This document shows positions 1 through 7,293 of a stretch of 47,801 bases of DNA, one piece after another; within the stretch, counting starts at the first letter, position 1; the number at the start of each line of letters is the position of its first letter. The stretch comes from Phycisphaerae bacterium (lineage in GTDB: Bacteria > Planctomycetota > Phycisphaerae > UBA1845). The notes beneath the pieces were generated by a model. It was given only the letters and a program-made list of their open reading frames with translations. It made no database searches and was not told where the DNA came from. The stretch lies in assembly GCA_029260155.1 (NCBI GenBank), contig JAJDDU010000246.1, positions 1 through 47,801 of the forward strand, in the 5' to 3' direction. Position numbers and translations under genes: made by a program.

Positions 1-1377
1 GCCGAGGACCTCCACAACGACATCGGGATATGGGCAGCGTATGAACGGTACAATGTTGACTTCTTCGGCACGGCCCTTCCCTTCACCTCAACCACCACGG
101 GCGATACCGCCGTGGCGGGCATTCACACGGACCGCGTTCGGCATCTGCTTTGGATCTTGTATCCAGCGCTCATCGATGGACTTGCTCTCTCCCCGACGCA
201 CCGAGATCTTCGGCTTATTGCGGACGCCAGCACCACCTGCCTCCGCGACGAATTCCAATCCGTCCCGCGACATTCCGGCGTGCAATCATTCCTCCATGCG
301 TCCAGCGGATACGGCTGGGATGTGAAGCGCAAGCTGATCTGGCTGGGCACCCGCTCCTACATGTTCCGGTCCCTCTTCTCGAATTACATGGATGCCGAGG
401 CAGAGGACAGCGGGGACATCGGGCATACCGACGACTTCATTTGCCAGGAATGTACGCGATGGTCGGGGCTTGGGCCCATCGACATCTTGGCGGGAATCCT
501 TGATATCTCGGATGACGACCGAAGGGACATGCGAAACTGGTACGAACGCCACGCAGCGTTTTACAGGCTCCTATCGGTTAATAACGAGACGCTTGAAGCT
601 CTGAACGTCATAAGTGACCAACCGTATCAGATCAGGATCAACATGGAGCAGCATCCTTTCAAGCAGGGGCAACTCGTTTTCGGTAGCTTGGTCCCGTGGC
701 GTGGAGAATGGTACTGGTCGGGTGAGCAGAAACTCTGGGGCAATGCCTCCAATGTGAACGTGGACGACATCAAACAGACCATGAAGCGGCAGAACTCCGA
801 GATCGTCTGCCGGTACTGGAAGGAGTACGAGACCAAGGTGCGACAGCATGCATCTGACCTGCACGCTGCGATGATCGATTACTACGGCAAAGACCTGATT
901 CTGTATCCCGATGGTCTGTCGATGGCGGCGGATTGGCAAAGAGAGTTCCGTTGCCAATGGGAATCTAAGGATCCGCAGCAGGTGAAGAAGGTCATCGAGA
1001 ATCACCGGCTGGAGGATGGTCGCCCGGAGATGAATCTGCCGACGAATCTGCTGGAGCACAAGAACGGCCTTGGCGTCTTTCTCAACCCTGACGAAGGCAA
1101 GGAGATCATGCAGGACTTCACGTCGATCATCGCCGGACTGAAACGCAAGGGAGAGGAATTGACCGAGGACGAGGAGTACTGCCTCCGGAGTATCTTCGAG
1201 ACGGATGCGGTCAGCCCCAGGTTCGTCAGACGGATTCTGGACGAGTATGGAGATGAATCCGTCAAGGCGACTTTCTTGCTGAAAGGTGACCAGCCAAGCT
1301 ACTGGCTCGACCACCTTCTCAGGAGCCACAAGGGTCGATTCTACCGGAAGCGTTATCCGTCCCTCTCGGTGATTTGA
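1..1377 (+). CDS. Conserved protein of unknown function, 5' end cut by the window
   Basis: The frame is open from base 1 to the TGA at 1375-1377, so the true start lies outside the window and 458 codons are visible. An internal GTG at 112 is only a fallback start. There is no signal peptide or obvious membrane segment in the visible part. The region around residues 155-165 has two cysteines (FICQEC), and the middle carries a stretch rich in aromatic residues ending in GEWYWSGEQ. This resembles uncharacterised soluble proteins of the DUF3843 kind, but I recall that only loosely. The C-terminal third is charged and helical. The gene is followed by 640 bases of scarred non-coding DNA, so it may be the last gene of a unit or the flank of a lost mobile element. 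No function can be assigned. Confidence 0.7.
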   Translation, partial: AEDLHNDIGIWAAYERYNVDFFGTALPFTSTTTGDTAVAGIHTDRVRHLLWILYPALIDGLALSPTHRDLRLIADASTTCLRDEFQSVPRHSGVQSFLHASSGYGWDVKRKLIWLGTRSYMFRSLFSNYMDAEAEDSGDIGHTDDFICQECTRWSGLGPIDILAGILDISDDDRRDMRNWYERHAAFYRLLSVNNETLEALNVISDQPYQIRINMEQHPFKQGQLVFGSLVPWRGEWYWSGEQKLWGNASNVNVDDIKQTMKRQNSEIVCRYWKEYETKVRQHASDLHAAMIDYYGKDLILYPDGLSMAADWQREFRCQWESKDPQQVKKVIENHRLEDGRPEMNLPTNLLEHKNGLGVFLNPDEGKEIMQDFTSIIAGLKRKGEELTEDEEYCLRSIFETDAVSPRFVRRILDEYGDESVKATFLLKGDQPSYWLDHLLRSHKGRFYRKRYPSLSVI

Positions 1378-1540
1378 GAAGGGTGATATCCGCTAAAGTA
1401 GGCAGCATCCGATCCGACATAGAAGCACGCATGCTTCCGGACTGGGCTGGGTCATTCGGGGCCAATCGGCGAGTCAATCGTATTAGACTTTGCAGCCCAC
1501 GGAAGTTGACCGTTCTACATCGGAAAACTCGTCTTCCGGG

Positions 1541-1560
1541 AGTGCCAGTCCCCTGGCACT
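1541..1560. repeat. Perfect 7-bp inverted repeat with 6-nt loop
   Basis: AGTGCCA at 1541-1547 and TGGCACT at 1554-1560 are exact reverse complements around the loop GTCCCC. A weaker 5-bp repeat (CGGAA/TTCCG, 1521-1538) sits just upstream. There is no T-tract, so a classical intrinsic terminator for the upstream gene is not supported. It lies 164 bases after that gene's stop codon. Confidence 0.45.
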
Positions 1561-1655
1561 TGAATCAGAATTGCAGCAGTTGAGGGCCAGATTCGGGCCA
1601 GGTCGTAATCGCTAACTGTCTACATGAAAATGACTTACTGGAATTGAGTTTAGTC

Positions 1656-1685
1656 GCTGGCATTCTACCACTGAATTATGCCCGC
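1656..1685 (-). pseudogene. 5' half of a tRNA-Gly gene, truncated at the anticodon loop
   Basis: Read on the minus strand from 1685, the sequence has the acceptor 5' strand GCGGGCA, then TA, the D-arm (ATTC, loop AGTGGTA, GAAT), a G, and the 5' strand of the anticodon stem CCAGC ending at 1656. This matches bacterial tRNA-Gly positions 1 to about 31 without a gap. The homology stops exactly where the anticodon loop should begin. The following bases give no anticodon loop, T-arm or matching TGCCCGC acceptor strand in the next 280 bases, so it cannot be a working tRNA. Many tyrosine recombinases use tRNA anticodon loops as attachment sites, and a recombinase fragment lies 440 bases away. Confidence 0.8.
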
Positions 1686-1744
1686 ATGCGTATATCACGC
1701 TATTATCGAGGGTCACGATCCAAGGTCAACCCGTTTCGATGCAT

Positions 1745-1785
1745 CTCGATACGCCCTCAGTACGTTTGGATACACCTCGGTACAT
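1745..1785. repeat. Imperfect tandem direct repeat, about 20-bp unit
   Basis: The unit at 1745-1764 (CTCGATACGCCCTCAGTACG) is followed at 1765-1785 by a degenerate second copy. The two share the core GATAC, a CCTC block and a GTAC block. A partial earlier copy (TCGATGCAT) precedes them. The repeats lie between the tRNA-Gly fragment and the recombinase fragment, where recombinase arm-type sites could sit, but that role is only a guess. Confidence 0.4.
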
Positions 1786-2019
1786 CAAAAGGGCTAGGTT
1801 TGCGTCAGGTTTTTTGGAAGGCTCCGGCGAGCAGGACGCAGCTTCGTCCACGAGGAATGCCCCTGGTCGGCGGACGCGTCCGTGATGGCAGAGTCCGCAT
1901 CAACGATAGCCCGATGCCCTGGTACGAACGCCACCCGATTCGAGGCATCCCATCGAGCCCGTTGCACTCTCCGCAAGATCGACGACTCACGTCAGTCATG
2001 CGACGGAGGAATGGGACTC

Positions 2020-2130
2020 ATGCCCGCGTTCATCGAATCAGTCGATCGTGAGGAGTTGTATGAACGAGCTTGGTCCACGCCGATGTCCAATCTCGCAAGC
2101 AAGTACGGCATATCCGACGTCGGGATGAAG
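2020..2130 (+). pseudogene. N-terminal fragment of a conserved protein (REELYERAWSTPM-type N-terminus)
   Basis: A GGAGGA ribosome-binding site at 2005-2010 is followed at good distance by ATG 2020. The first 38 codons encode a recognisable N-terminus with the pattern REELYERAWSTPMSNLA...YGISDVGMKG. This pattern opens a widespread family of uncharacterised bacterial proteins, often near mobile elements, where it is followed by a basic segment and a PPRGYW motif. Here the similarity ends at about 2130. The frame stays open to 2406, but the sequence after that point is antisense to a recombinase fragment and has no family resemblance. I call it a truncated remnant; a short expressed peptide is possible because the start signals are intact. 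Confidence 0.65.
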
Positions 2131-2334
2131 GGTCTCTTCGAGCTGCGGTACAATTGCGATTCTCCGGATGCTCGACCGAGTCTTCGGACGCCAACGCGTC
2201 CCGTTTTTCATGCTTGGTCGGATGAGTGTGATTCTCTGGCCAAAATCAACGTCGCCCCAGGTGAGAAGTCGTTTGCGTTGTTCGATAGTGCCAGAGAACT
2301 CCCCGAACGCCGAGTCGACGCCTTTGTCTTTCAA
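2128..2334 (-). pseudogene. Internal fragment of a tyrosine recombinase (phage-type integrase)
   Basis: The minus-strand frame contains LTWGDVDF, then a strand-like segment with SMKNGTRWRPKTRSSIRRI and VPQLEETL. This matches the stretch of tyrosine recombinases just after the first catalytic Arg box: the L-x-W-x-D-V-D-F segment, the basic KT-K-x-S-x-R-R loop with the catalytic-region Lys, and the following P-L-x-x-x-L helix. The N-terminal arm and core-binding domains are absent. The C-terminal part with the H-x-x-R and catalytic Tyr boxes is also absent, because homology ends at about 2128 where the neighbouring plus-strand fragment ends. The first codon of this open frame is only a TTG. It is therefore a remnant and not a working enzyme. 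It lies between the tRNA-Gly fragment and ada. Confidence 0.75.
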
Positions 2335-2338
2335 GGGG

Positions 2339-3472
2339 TCACATCAGTGACTCTTTGGGAGGAGAATCTACTAGTAAAGTCGGCGTCCTATTCGCCGACG
2401 TGCTGATTCTGGGAATGGAGACGCCCTGAATGTCGCCACGTTCGAGGTCCAGCAGGAATTCCTTGCGCCACAATCCGCCACCGTAGCCGCCGAGCGCGCC
2501 AGACTTGCGTACGACTCGATGACACGGAACGACGATCGCAATCCTGTTGGCCCCGTTGGCGGTGCCGACGGCACGAACCGCGCCGGGCCGTCCGACTGAA
2601 CGGGCCAAGGACTCGTAGGATCGTGTCTCCCCGAACGGAATGACGCACAACTGGCGCCAAACGCTCTCCTGGAACGGGGTCCCGCGTGTTACCAGAGGCA
2701 CTGAGAACTTGGTCAGCGAGCCGGCGAAGTAACGCTTCAGCTCATCGGCGAGCCGGTCGAGGTGTTTGTTTCGCCCCGGCATTATCGGTCCGCCCAGTCG
2801 TTTGCGAAGTGTCACAAACTGACACTCCAGGCCTCGGCGATCCACGAATTCGAGCAAGCACACCCCGTCCGTCGTTGCGGCGGCGACCAGATTGCCGAGA
2901 GGGCTTGGTATGCGGGACGCGACGATCACCGGCACGCTTCTTCCCCGCCCCGGCGGCGTGCCGAAGGTCCGCTCGAACGCGTCGCGGAACCCGCTGCTCG
3001 ATTCGTACCCGTGACCCACGGCGACATCGTTGATGTCCGCCCCTTCGCGCAACCGTCCCAGCGCGAGCCCGAGCCGTTTGGCCCGGTGATAGCCCTGAAA
3101 GGTCATACCGTAGTGGCGTTGAAAATATCGCCTCGCCCGCACTGGGTCGACCGACATCGTCCGAAGGTCGGCGTCGCGCAAGCGATCGGTCGGGTTGGCG
3201 TCGACTCTGTCGAACAACCGGTCCACCCACGGCGGACGCTCGCCGTTGGTGTGCATGGGCTTGCATCGTTTGCACGGTCTGAACCCCGCCAACAACGCTT
3301 CCGACAGGCTGGCGAAAAACTCGACGTTGCACGGTTTCGGTTTTCGTGCCGGGCAGGTGGGTTTGCAGAAAACACCGGTCGTGCGCACGGCGACGAAGAA
3401 CACGCCTTCATACGCGGCATCGCGCCGCCGGAAGGCGCGGTCCATTTCGGTTTCTGATGGCAAATGTCGCAT
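2339..3472 (-). CDS. ada: Ada: methylphosphotriester/O6-methylguanine-DNA methyltransferase and AraC-type regulator
   Basis: This is the adaptive-response protein. It takes methyl groups from DNA phosphotriesters and from O6-methylguanine, and activates repair genes once methylated. The order of domains is complete. The N-terminal zinc-binding Ada domain has Cys36, Cys40, Cys67 and Cys70 (FCKPTCPARKP and FRPCKRC). A helix-turn-helix AraC-type segment covers about residues 85-175. The C-terminal methyltransferase has the PCHRV active site with Cys317. At 377 residues it is a little longer than the family (about 350). The last 25 or so residues after the LDLERGD region have no counterpart that I recognise and run up to the recombinase scar. 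The start is the ATG at 3472, which lacks a strong ribosome-binding site; Met10 is an alternative. Confidence 0.93.
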   Translation of the reverse strand: MRHLPSETEMDRAFRRRDAAYEGVFFVAVRTTGVFCKPTCPARKPKPCNVEFFASLSEALLAGFRPCKRCKPMHTNGERPPWVDRLFDRVDANPTDRLRDADLRTMSVDPVRARRYFQRHYGMTFQGYHRAKRLGLALGRLREGADINDVAVGHGYESSSGFRDAFERTFGTPPGRGRSVPVIVASRIPSPLGNLVAAATTDGVCLLEFVDRRGLECQFVTLRKRLGGPIMPGRNKHLDRLADELKRYFAGSLTKFSVPLVTRGTPFQESVWRQLCVIPFGETRSYESLARSVGRPGAVRAVGTANGANRIAIVVPCHRVVRKSGALGGYGGGLWRKEFLLDLERGDIQGVSIPRISTSANRTPTLLVDSPPKESLM

Positions 3473-3551
3473 GGAGAGACCGTATCAGTCTGAGAGTTTA
3501 GCCGCTACCGATTTCTGAACAGCGATGTCGAAAAGGCCCTGGCCGGCAATA

Positions 3552-4643
3552 TCAAATGCGCCACGCTGCCCAGGGCATCTGGGCGGTGACCAGCGCGTCG
3601 TGTTTGCGAACGCGGGTTGTTCGCCACGCGAACTGTCGGCCGAGGGGGACGGGCGAGATCGGCCAAGTGTGTCCGACGTCGGTGGTTATGACGATGGGAC
3701 GTCGCGCTCGGCCTAGGTGCTGCTCGACGCATTCGAGCACCGCTTGGGTGCAGTCGCTTCCGCGATCATGGAACTGTCCCAGCAGGATGCCTTGGTAACG
3801 CTGTAGCCAGCCGGAAAGGCTAAGGTGGCAGAGCAGTCGATCCACGCGGTCCGGCGTCTCACGGACGTCCTCGATCAACAGCCATTTCCCGTCGGGACGC
3901 AGGGCGTCGGCGTAGGGAGTGCCCGTCAGTGTCACAATGGTCGTGAGGTTGCCGCCGACGACGGTGATCGGATTTGTATGTTTGGGTTTCGTGTTGATCC
4001 AGCGTCCGGTGATTACTCTCGCGCTTGCACGCCCCTCGATCATGGCGACCGCATCCTTGAAGAACGCTTCGAACTTCGCGCGAAAGTTACCCGCGGCCCA
4101 TCCGCGTGCGAAAGCCAGGACACCGTTTTGATCGAGATCCGACCCGTCGTGCAATGTGGCGACGTTGCGCCGGGCATAGTCGGTCATTCCCTGCAGGAGG
4201 TAGGCTGGGCAGAGGTCGTGGTAAGCGACGACCTTGTCGTACTGCGCTGCGATGTTGAGCAGCGGCGATAGCTCGCTGAACCCGAAGAGTGCGATTGGTT
4301 TCCGGCGACGCTTCAGCACATCGAAATCGATGCGCGGCAGGATTCGTGTCAGCCATGCACCACCGCGCAACGCAACGGCTGCGGCCACACAATTGTCGGC
4401 GAGGGTACGCTCGATCTCGCGTGCCCGGGCAGTGTCGTCACGCCGGCCTGCGTGACAATCGTCTTCATTGACTTCGATCTGTGCTGCGGAGGCCGCGACA
4501 CGATAGGAGTCGCCGACCGCCTGCTGAACAAGCGCGATGAGCTCATTGGTGCCGTCGCATCCCAACGAAGAGAGTGTGGTCTTGCACGAACTGGCGATGG
4601 ACAGGAGGCGAATAACAGGTTTTCGAGGGCGATCCGTGGGCAT
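3552..4643 (-). CDS. LD-carboxypeptidase / MccF-like serine peptidase (S66 family)
   Basis: Family S66 enzymes cleave the L-Ala-D-Glu-mDAP/D-Ala bond in recycled murein peptides (LdcA) or inactivate microcin C-type antibiotics (MccF). The expected Ser-Glu-His triad is in place: Ser123 in LFGFSEL, Glu258 in LLIEDV and His325 in DVGHTWP, with family-like spacing. The open frame extends further upstream, but I chose the ATG at 4643. It overlaps the stop of the preceding gene as TAATG, which is usual for translational coupling, and the protein then starts just before the first conserved strand. The product has 363 residues, near the MccF and LdcA lengths, and no signal peptide, so it is cytoplasmic. 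Whether the substrate is murein peptide or an antibiotic cannot be told from sequence. Confidence 0.85.
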   Translation of the reverse strand: MPTDRPRKPVIRLLSIASSCKTTLSSLGCDGTNELIALVQQAVGDSYRVAASAAQIEVNEDDCHAGRRDDTARAREIERTLADNCVAAAVALRGGAWLTRILPRIDFDVLKRRRKPIALFGFSELSPLLNIAAQYDKVVAYHDLCPAYLLQGMTDYARRNVATLHDGSDLDQNGVLAFARGWAAGNFRAKFEAFFKDAVAMIEGRASARVITGRWINTKPKHTNPITVVGGNLTTIVTLTGTPYADALRPDGKWLLIEDVRETPDRVDRLLCHLSLSGWLQRYQGILLGQFHDRGSDCTQAVLECVEQHLGRARRPIVITTDVGHTWPISPVPLGRQFAWRTTRVRKHDALVTAQMPWAAWRI

Positions 4644-5425
4644 TACTTGCGCGCCGCTGTGATAAACGCCTGCGCACGCCGCGGATCGACCGGTGCCCGC
4701 GTGACGCCGTCCACCTTGAGACTCGTTCCCACGATGGCCCCATCGCATGCGGCGAGGATTTCGCGGATCGTGTCACTCGATACGCCGCTGCCGACAAGGA
4801 TCGGCCGGTCGGAGACTGCGGCCTTGACTCTGCGAACGTCATCCAAGTCGCATGGCTGACCGGTCGAGGGGCCGGAAACGATGAGCGCGTCAGCCAAGCC
4901 GCGGTTGGCGACATCCTCGGCTGCGACCGCGATGTCCTTTTCGCCCATCGGGACGGCGTGTTTGACGTGTACGTCGGCGAGAATTGCCACGTCCGCGCGG
5001 AGCTGCTTGCGGTATCGGAGCGTGTCGGCTGCTCGACCCTGTAGGATGCCTTGATCGGCCGCCGCTACCCCGGTATGCACGTTGACGCGAATGAACTGTG
5101 CTCCGGACGCGGCGGCGATGCCCATGGCAGACTGCGCGTCGTTGCGCAACGCATTAACGCCGAGAGGCAGGTGTGTCTCCCGCTGGATGCGATCCGCCAC
5201 GATGGCGAGCGCAGCCGTTGCGGCTGGTTCGAGCGAGTCGGCGTGGAACGGAACGTCGCCGTAGTTTTCGATAATCAACGCGTCGAAGCCGGCGTCACGG
5301 AGTGTTGAGGCGTCGCGCAATGCCCTGTCAACGATATTGCGCATCGTCGATTGATGCTTCGGGCTACCGGGAAGCGCCGGTAGGTGGATCATGCCGATGA
5401 GCCATGGACGAGGGAATTCGAGCAC
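4643..5425 (-). CDS. BtpA/SgcQ family TIM-barrel protein
   Basis: The protein opens with IGMIHLPALPGSP, the signature of the BtpA family. It continues with strand/helix units typical of a TIM barrel, including ENYGDVPF, LGVNALRND, FIRVNVHTG, ILADVHVKH and ILVGSGVS. Family members include BtpA, needed for photosystem I accumulation in cyanobacteria, and SgcQ, found in a sugar-phosphate cluster. In other bacteria the biochemical role is unknown. There is no photosynthesis gene here, so the photosystem link should not be transferred. The start is a GTG at 5425 without a clear ribosome-binding site. Length (260 residues) fits the family. The gene sits 21 bases after the groES-like gene and overlaps the S66 peptidase start, so the three are probably cotranscribed. 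Confidence 0.85.
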   Translation of the reverse strand: MLEFPRPWLIGMIHLPALPGSPKHQSTMRNIVDRALRDASTLRDAGFDALIIENYGDVPFHADSLEPAATAALAIVADRIQRETHLPLGVNALRNDAQSAMGIAAASGAQFIRVNVHTGVAAADQGILQGRAADTLRYRKQLRADVAILADVHVKHAVPMGEKDIAVAAEDVANRGLADALIVSGPSTGQPCDLDDVRRVKAAVSDRPILVGSGVSSDTIREILAACDGAIVGTSLKVDGVTRAPVDPRRAQAFITAARK

Positions 5426-5446
5426 GATGAGTCGATCGAGGGGTAG

Positions 5447-5773
5447 CTACTTATCGGTCTTCCGAAATACGGCGACGACGTCTTCGATTGGCACGACGAA
5501 CAGTTGGTTGTCCGCTTCGAAATCGACGGGGATTGCGTTCTTCGGGTTGAAGAGCACGCGATCATATTGGCGGATGGGGAAGTCCTCGTCGTTGAGGATT
5601 TGCGTCGATACCGTGACCACGCGCCCGGTGATCGTGGGAATCTCCACGGCGTCGGGAAGTTCGATGCCGCCCTTGGTGCGCTTCTTGTCGGCGTCCTTGC
5701 GGATCAGAACGCGCTTGCCGAGAGGCTCGATCGTCTCGAGCTTGGGTTTCTTGGCAGATGCCGGCTTGTCCAT
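5447..5773 (-). CDS. GroES-like co-chaperonin (Cpn10 family), divergent
   Basis: The 108-residue product follows the Cpn10 plan. It has PLGKRVLIR at residues 18-26 and a mobile-loop-like KRTKGGIELPDA segment. After that come a V-V-x-V strand, YDRVLFNPKNA and a closing IEDVVAVF. GroES caps the GroEL ring during protein folding in the cytoplasm. No groEL lies in the window, and the spacer before YDRVLF is longer and more acidic than in housekeeping GroES, so this is likely a paralogue or lineage-specific version. The start ATG at 5773 is backed by GGAG eight bases upstream. The gene heads a probable operon with the BtpA-like and S66 peptidase genes and is divergent from rimO. Confidence 0.8.
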   Translation of the reverse strand: MDKPASAKKPKLETIEPLGKRVLIRKDADKKRTKGGIELPDAVEIPTITGRVVTVSTQILNDEDFPIRQYDRVLFNPKNAIPVDFEADNQLFVVPIEDVVAVFRKTDK

Positions 5774-5821
5774 CGTTTGGTCTCCGAAGCAACTCCTGAT
5801 TGCGTGATCCTCGATTGCCCT

Positions 5822-5851
5822 ATCTTATGCGGGGGACCGACGCCTAGGCAA
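5822..5851 (-). promoter_or_regulatory. Possible sigma-70-type promoter for the groES-like operon
   Basis: On the minus strand TTGCCT (5851-5846) and TAAGAT (5827-5822) are separated by 18 bases. Each box matches consensus at four of six positions. The boxes lie about 50 bases upstream of the groES-like ATG in the 157-base gap shared with rimO. Support is weak. Confidence 0.3.
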
Positions 5852-5930
5852 TGGGGGGGCTTTGGGCTCTGTTCAGACGTGCTGCGGGTCATTAGAATGC
5901 TGCCGATACTACCGGGTTCCGGATTCAAGC

Positions 5931-7292
5931 ATGGATAATCAAACAACCGTCGCGTTCGTCTCCCTTGGGTGCGCCAAGAACCTCGTCGACTCCGAGAAGA
6001 TGCTCGGCCAAATCGCTGAGGCGGGCTGCGCGCTTACCAACGATGAATCTGACGCCGAAGTGATTGTGGTCAACACGTGCGGGTTTCTCGCCGCTTCGCG
6101 CACCGAAGCCGTCGCGTGCATAAGAGAAGCCGTCGCTCAGAAGCAGTCCGGGCGGTGCAAGCGTGTCGTCGTGGCCGGATGTCTCGTGCAGCGGGACAGA
6201 GACGCGCTGCTGGCCGAGGTGGAGGGTGTGGACGCGCTGGTCGGCGTAAACAACCGGGACGATATCGTCCGAGCAGTCCTCGCCGAAAACCGCACGTCGG
6301 ACCGCCCGGCGGACCTGTACTTGGGCGACTATCATCCACATGTGCAGCTCGATTTCACGCGTCTGCGTCTCACGCCGCGTCACTACGCCTATCTTCGGAT
6401 CAGCGAGGGCTGCAACCAGAAATGCACGTTTTGCACGATCCCGGCGATACGCGGGCCCATGCACTGCAAGCCACCGGACATCGTGCTCGCCGAGGCTCGC
6501 GAATTGGTGTCTGATGGTGCTGTCGAGCTAAACCTCATCGGGCAGGACACAACGAGTTACGGCGAGGAATTCGAGGACGCCTACGGGTTGGACCGCCTTC
6601 TTCGTGATCTGAACACAGTCGACGGTATCGAGTGGCTTCGGCTGATGTACGTCTACCCGTCGGTGTTCACCGACGCGATGATCGACGCCATCGCCGAGTG
6701 TGAGCGCGTCGTCAAGTACATCGACATACCGCTGCAGCACATCAACGACCGCGTTCTCAAAGCCATGCATCGCCGCGTCACACGCCGGGAGAGCGAGGAT
6801 CTTCTGGCGAAGATCCGCGCGAAGATACCGGGTGTCCATATCCGAACGACTCTGATCGCAGGATTCCCCGGCGAAACGGATGCGGAATTCGAGGAGTTGC
6901 TGGACTTCGTGCGCGAATTCCGGTTCGACGCGATGGGCGTTTTTCCCTACTCGGCCGAGCCCGACACGCCCGCAGGCCGCATGAAAGGCCAGATTCCGGA
7001 TCAGATCGTGCAGGATCGCCTCGACGCCCTCATGACGGTACAGCAGCAAGTCGCGTTTGCGCTGGCAGACGAAATGGTTGGACGTACGATGCGTGTTCTG
7101 ATAGACGAAGCCCCAGCCGATGGAGCGGCGGTGGGAAGGCACGAGGGACAGGCACCGATGGTAGACAGCGTAACCTACGTCAAGAGCCCAGGCTTGCGGA
7201 ATGGGGCATTTGTCGACGTACACTGCAAAGAGCGGAGAGACTACGATCTAATCGCCGTACCAACCCGTACGTCCCTACCCATCTTGTCCTGA
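5931..7292 (+). CDS. rimO: RimO: ribosomal protein S12 methylthiotransferase
   Basis: RimO adds a methylthio group to a conserved aspartate of ribosomal protein S12, using two [4Fe-4S] clusters. The N-terminal domain has the three cluster cysteines Cys14 (SLGCAKNLVD), Cys50 (VNTCGF) and Cys84 (AGCLVQR). The radical-SAM motif is Cys161-x3-Cys165-x2-Cys168 (CNQKCTFC), and a TRAM-like C-terminus follows. SLGCAKNLVDSE favours RimO over its relative MiaB. I placed the start at ATG 5931 (453 residues), because the extra 23 codons upstream are Cys-rich and unlike the family. The stop codon is one base before pgsA. Confidence 0.93.
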   Translation: MDNQTTVAFVSLGCAKNLVDSEKMLGQIAEAGCALTNDESDAEVIVVNTCGFLAASRTEAVACIREAVAQKQSGRCKRVVVAGCLVQRDRDALLAEVEGVDALVGVNNRDDIVRAVLAENRTSDRPADLYLGDYHPHVQLDFTRLRLTPRHYAYLRISEGCNQKCTFCTIPAIRGPMHCKPPDIVLAEARELVSDGAVELNLIGQDTTSYGEEFEDAYGLDRLLRDLNTVDGIEWLRLMYVYPSVFTDAMIDAIAECERVVKYIDIPLQHINDRVLKAMHRRVTRRESEDLLAKIRAKIPGVHIRTTLIAGFPGETDAEFEELLDFVREFRFDAMGVFPYSAEPDTPAGRMKGQIPDQIVQDRLDALMTVQQQVAFALADEMVGRTMRVLIDEAPADGAAVGRHEGQAPMVDSVTYVKSPGLRNGAFVDVHCKERRDYDLIAVPTRTSLPILS

Positions 7293-7293
7293 T

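Larger units (their letters stand above)
1378..2019. other. Gene-poor, eroded intergenic stretch
   Basis: No credible coding sequence lies here. The open frames are short and have no recognisable motif. The stretch holds two small inverted repeats (1521-1538 and 1541-1560), a 30-nt fragment of a tRNA-Gly gene on the minus strand (1656-1685) and an imperfect tandem repeat (1745-1785). It leads directly into two gene fragments (2020-2334). It is less GC-rich than its surroundings in places. Together with the tyrosine recombinase fragment, this reads as the remains of an integrative element. That is inference from the pieces, not something one motif shows. Confidence 0.6.

Noticed and set aside
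571..1329. Long minus-strand open frame (252 codons) opposite the first gene
   Set aside because: It is antisense to a frame that is open across its whole length; no motif, and composition typical of GC-rich shadows.
1378..1685. Intron-interrupted tRNA-Gly (group I intron in the anticodon loop)
   Set aside because: No matching 3' half (anticodon-stem partner, T-arm and TGCCCGC) was found on the minus strand in the next 280 bases, and no intron core motif was seen.
1644..2051. Plus-strand open frame of 135 codons in the gene-poor stretch
   Set aside because: No motif or ribosome-binding site, very basic random-looking composition, and it overlaps the tRNA-Gly fragment and the tandem repeats.
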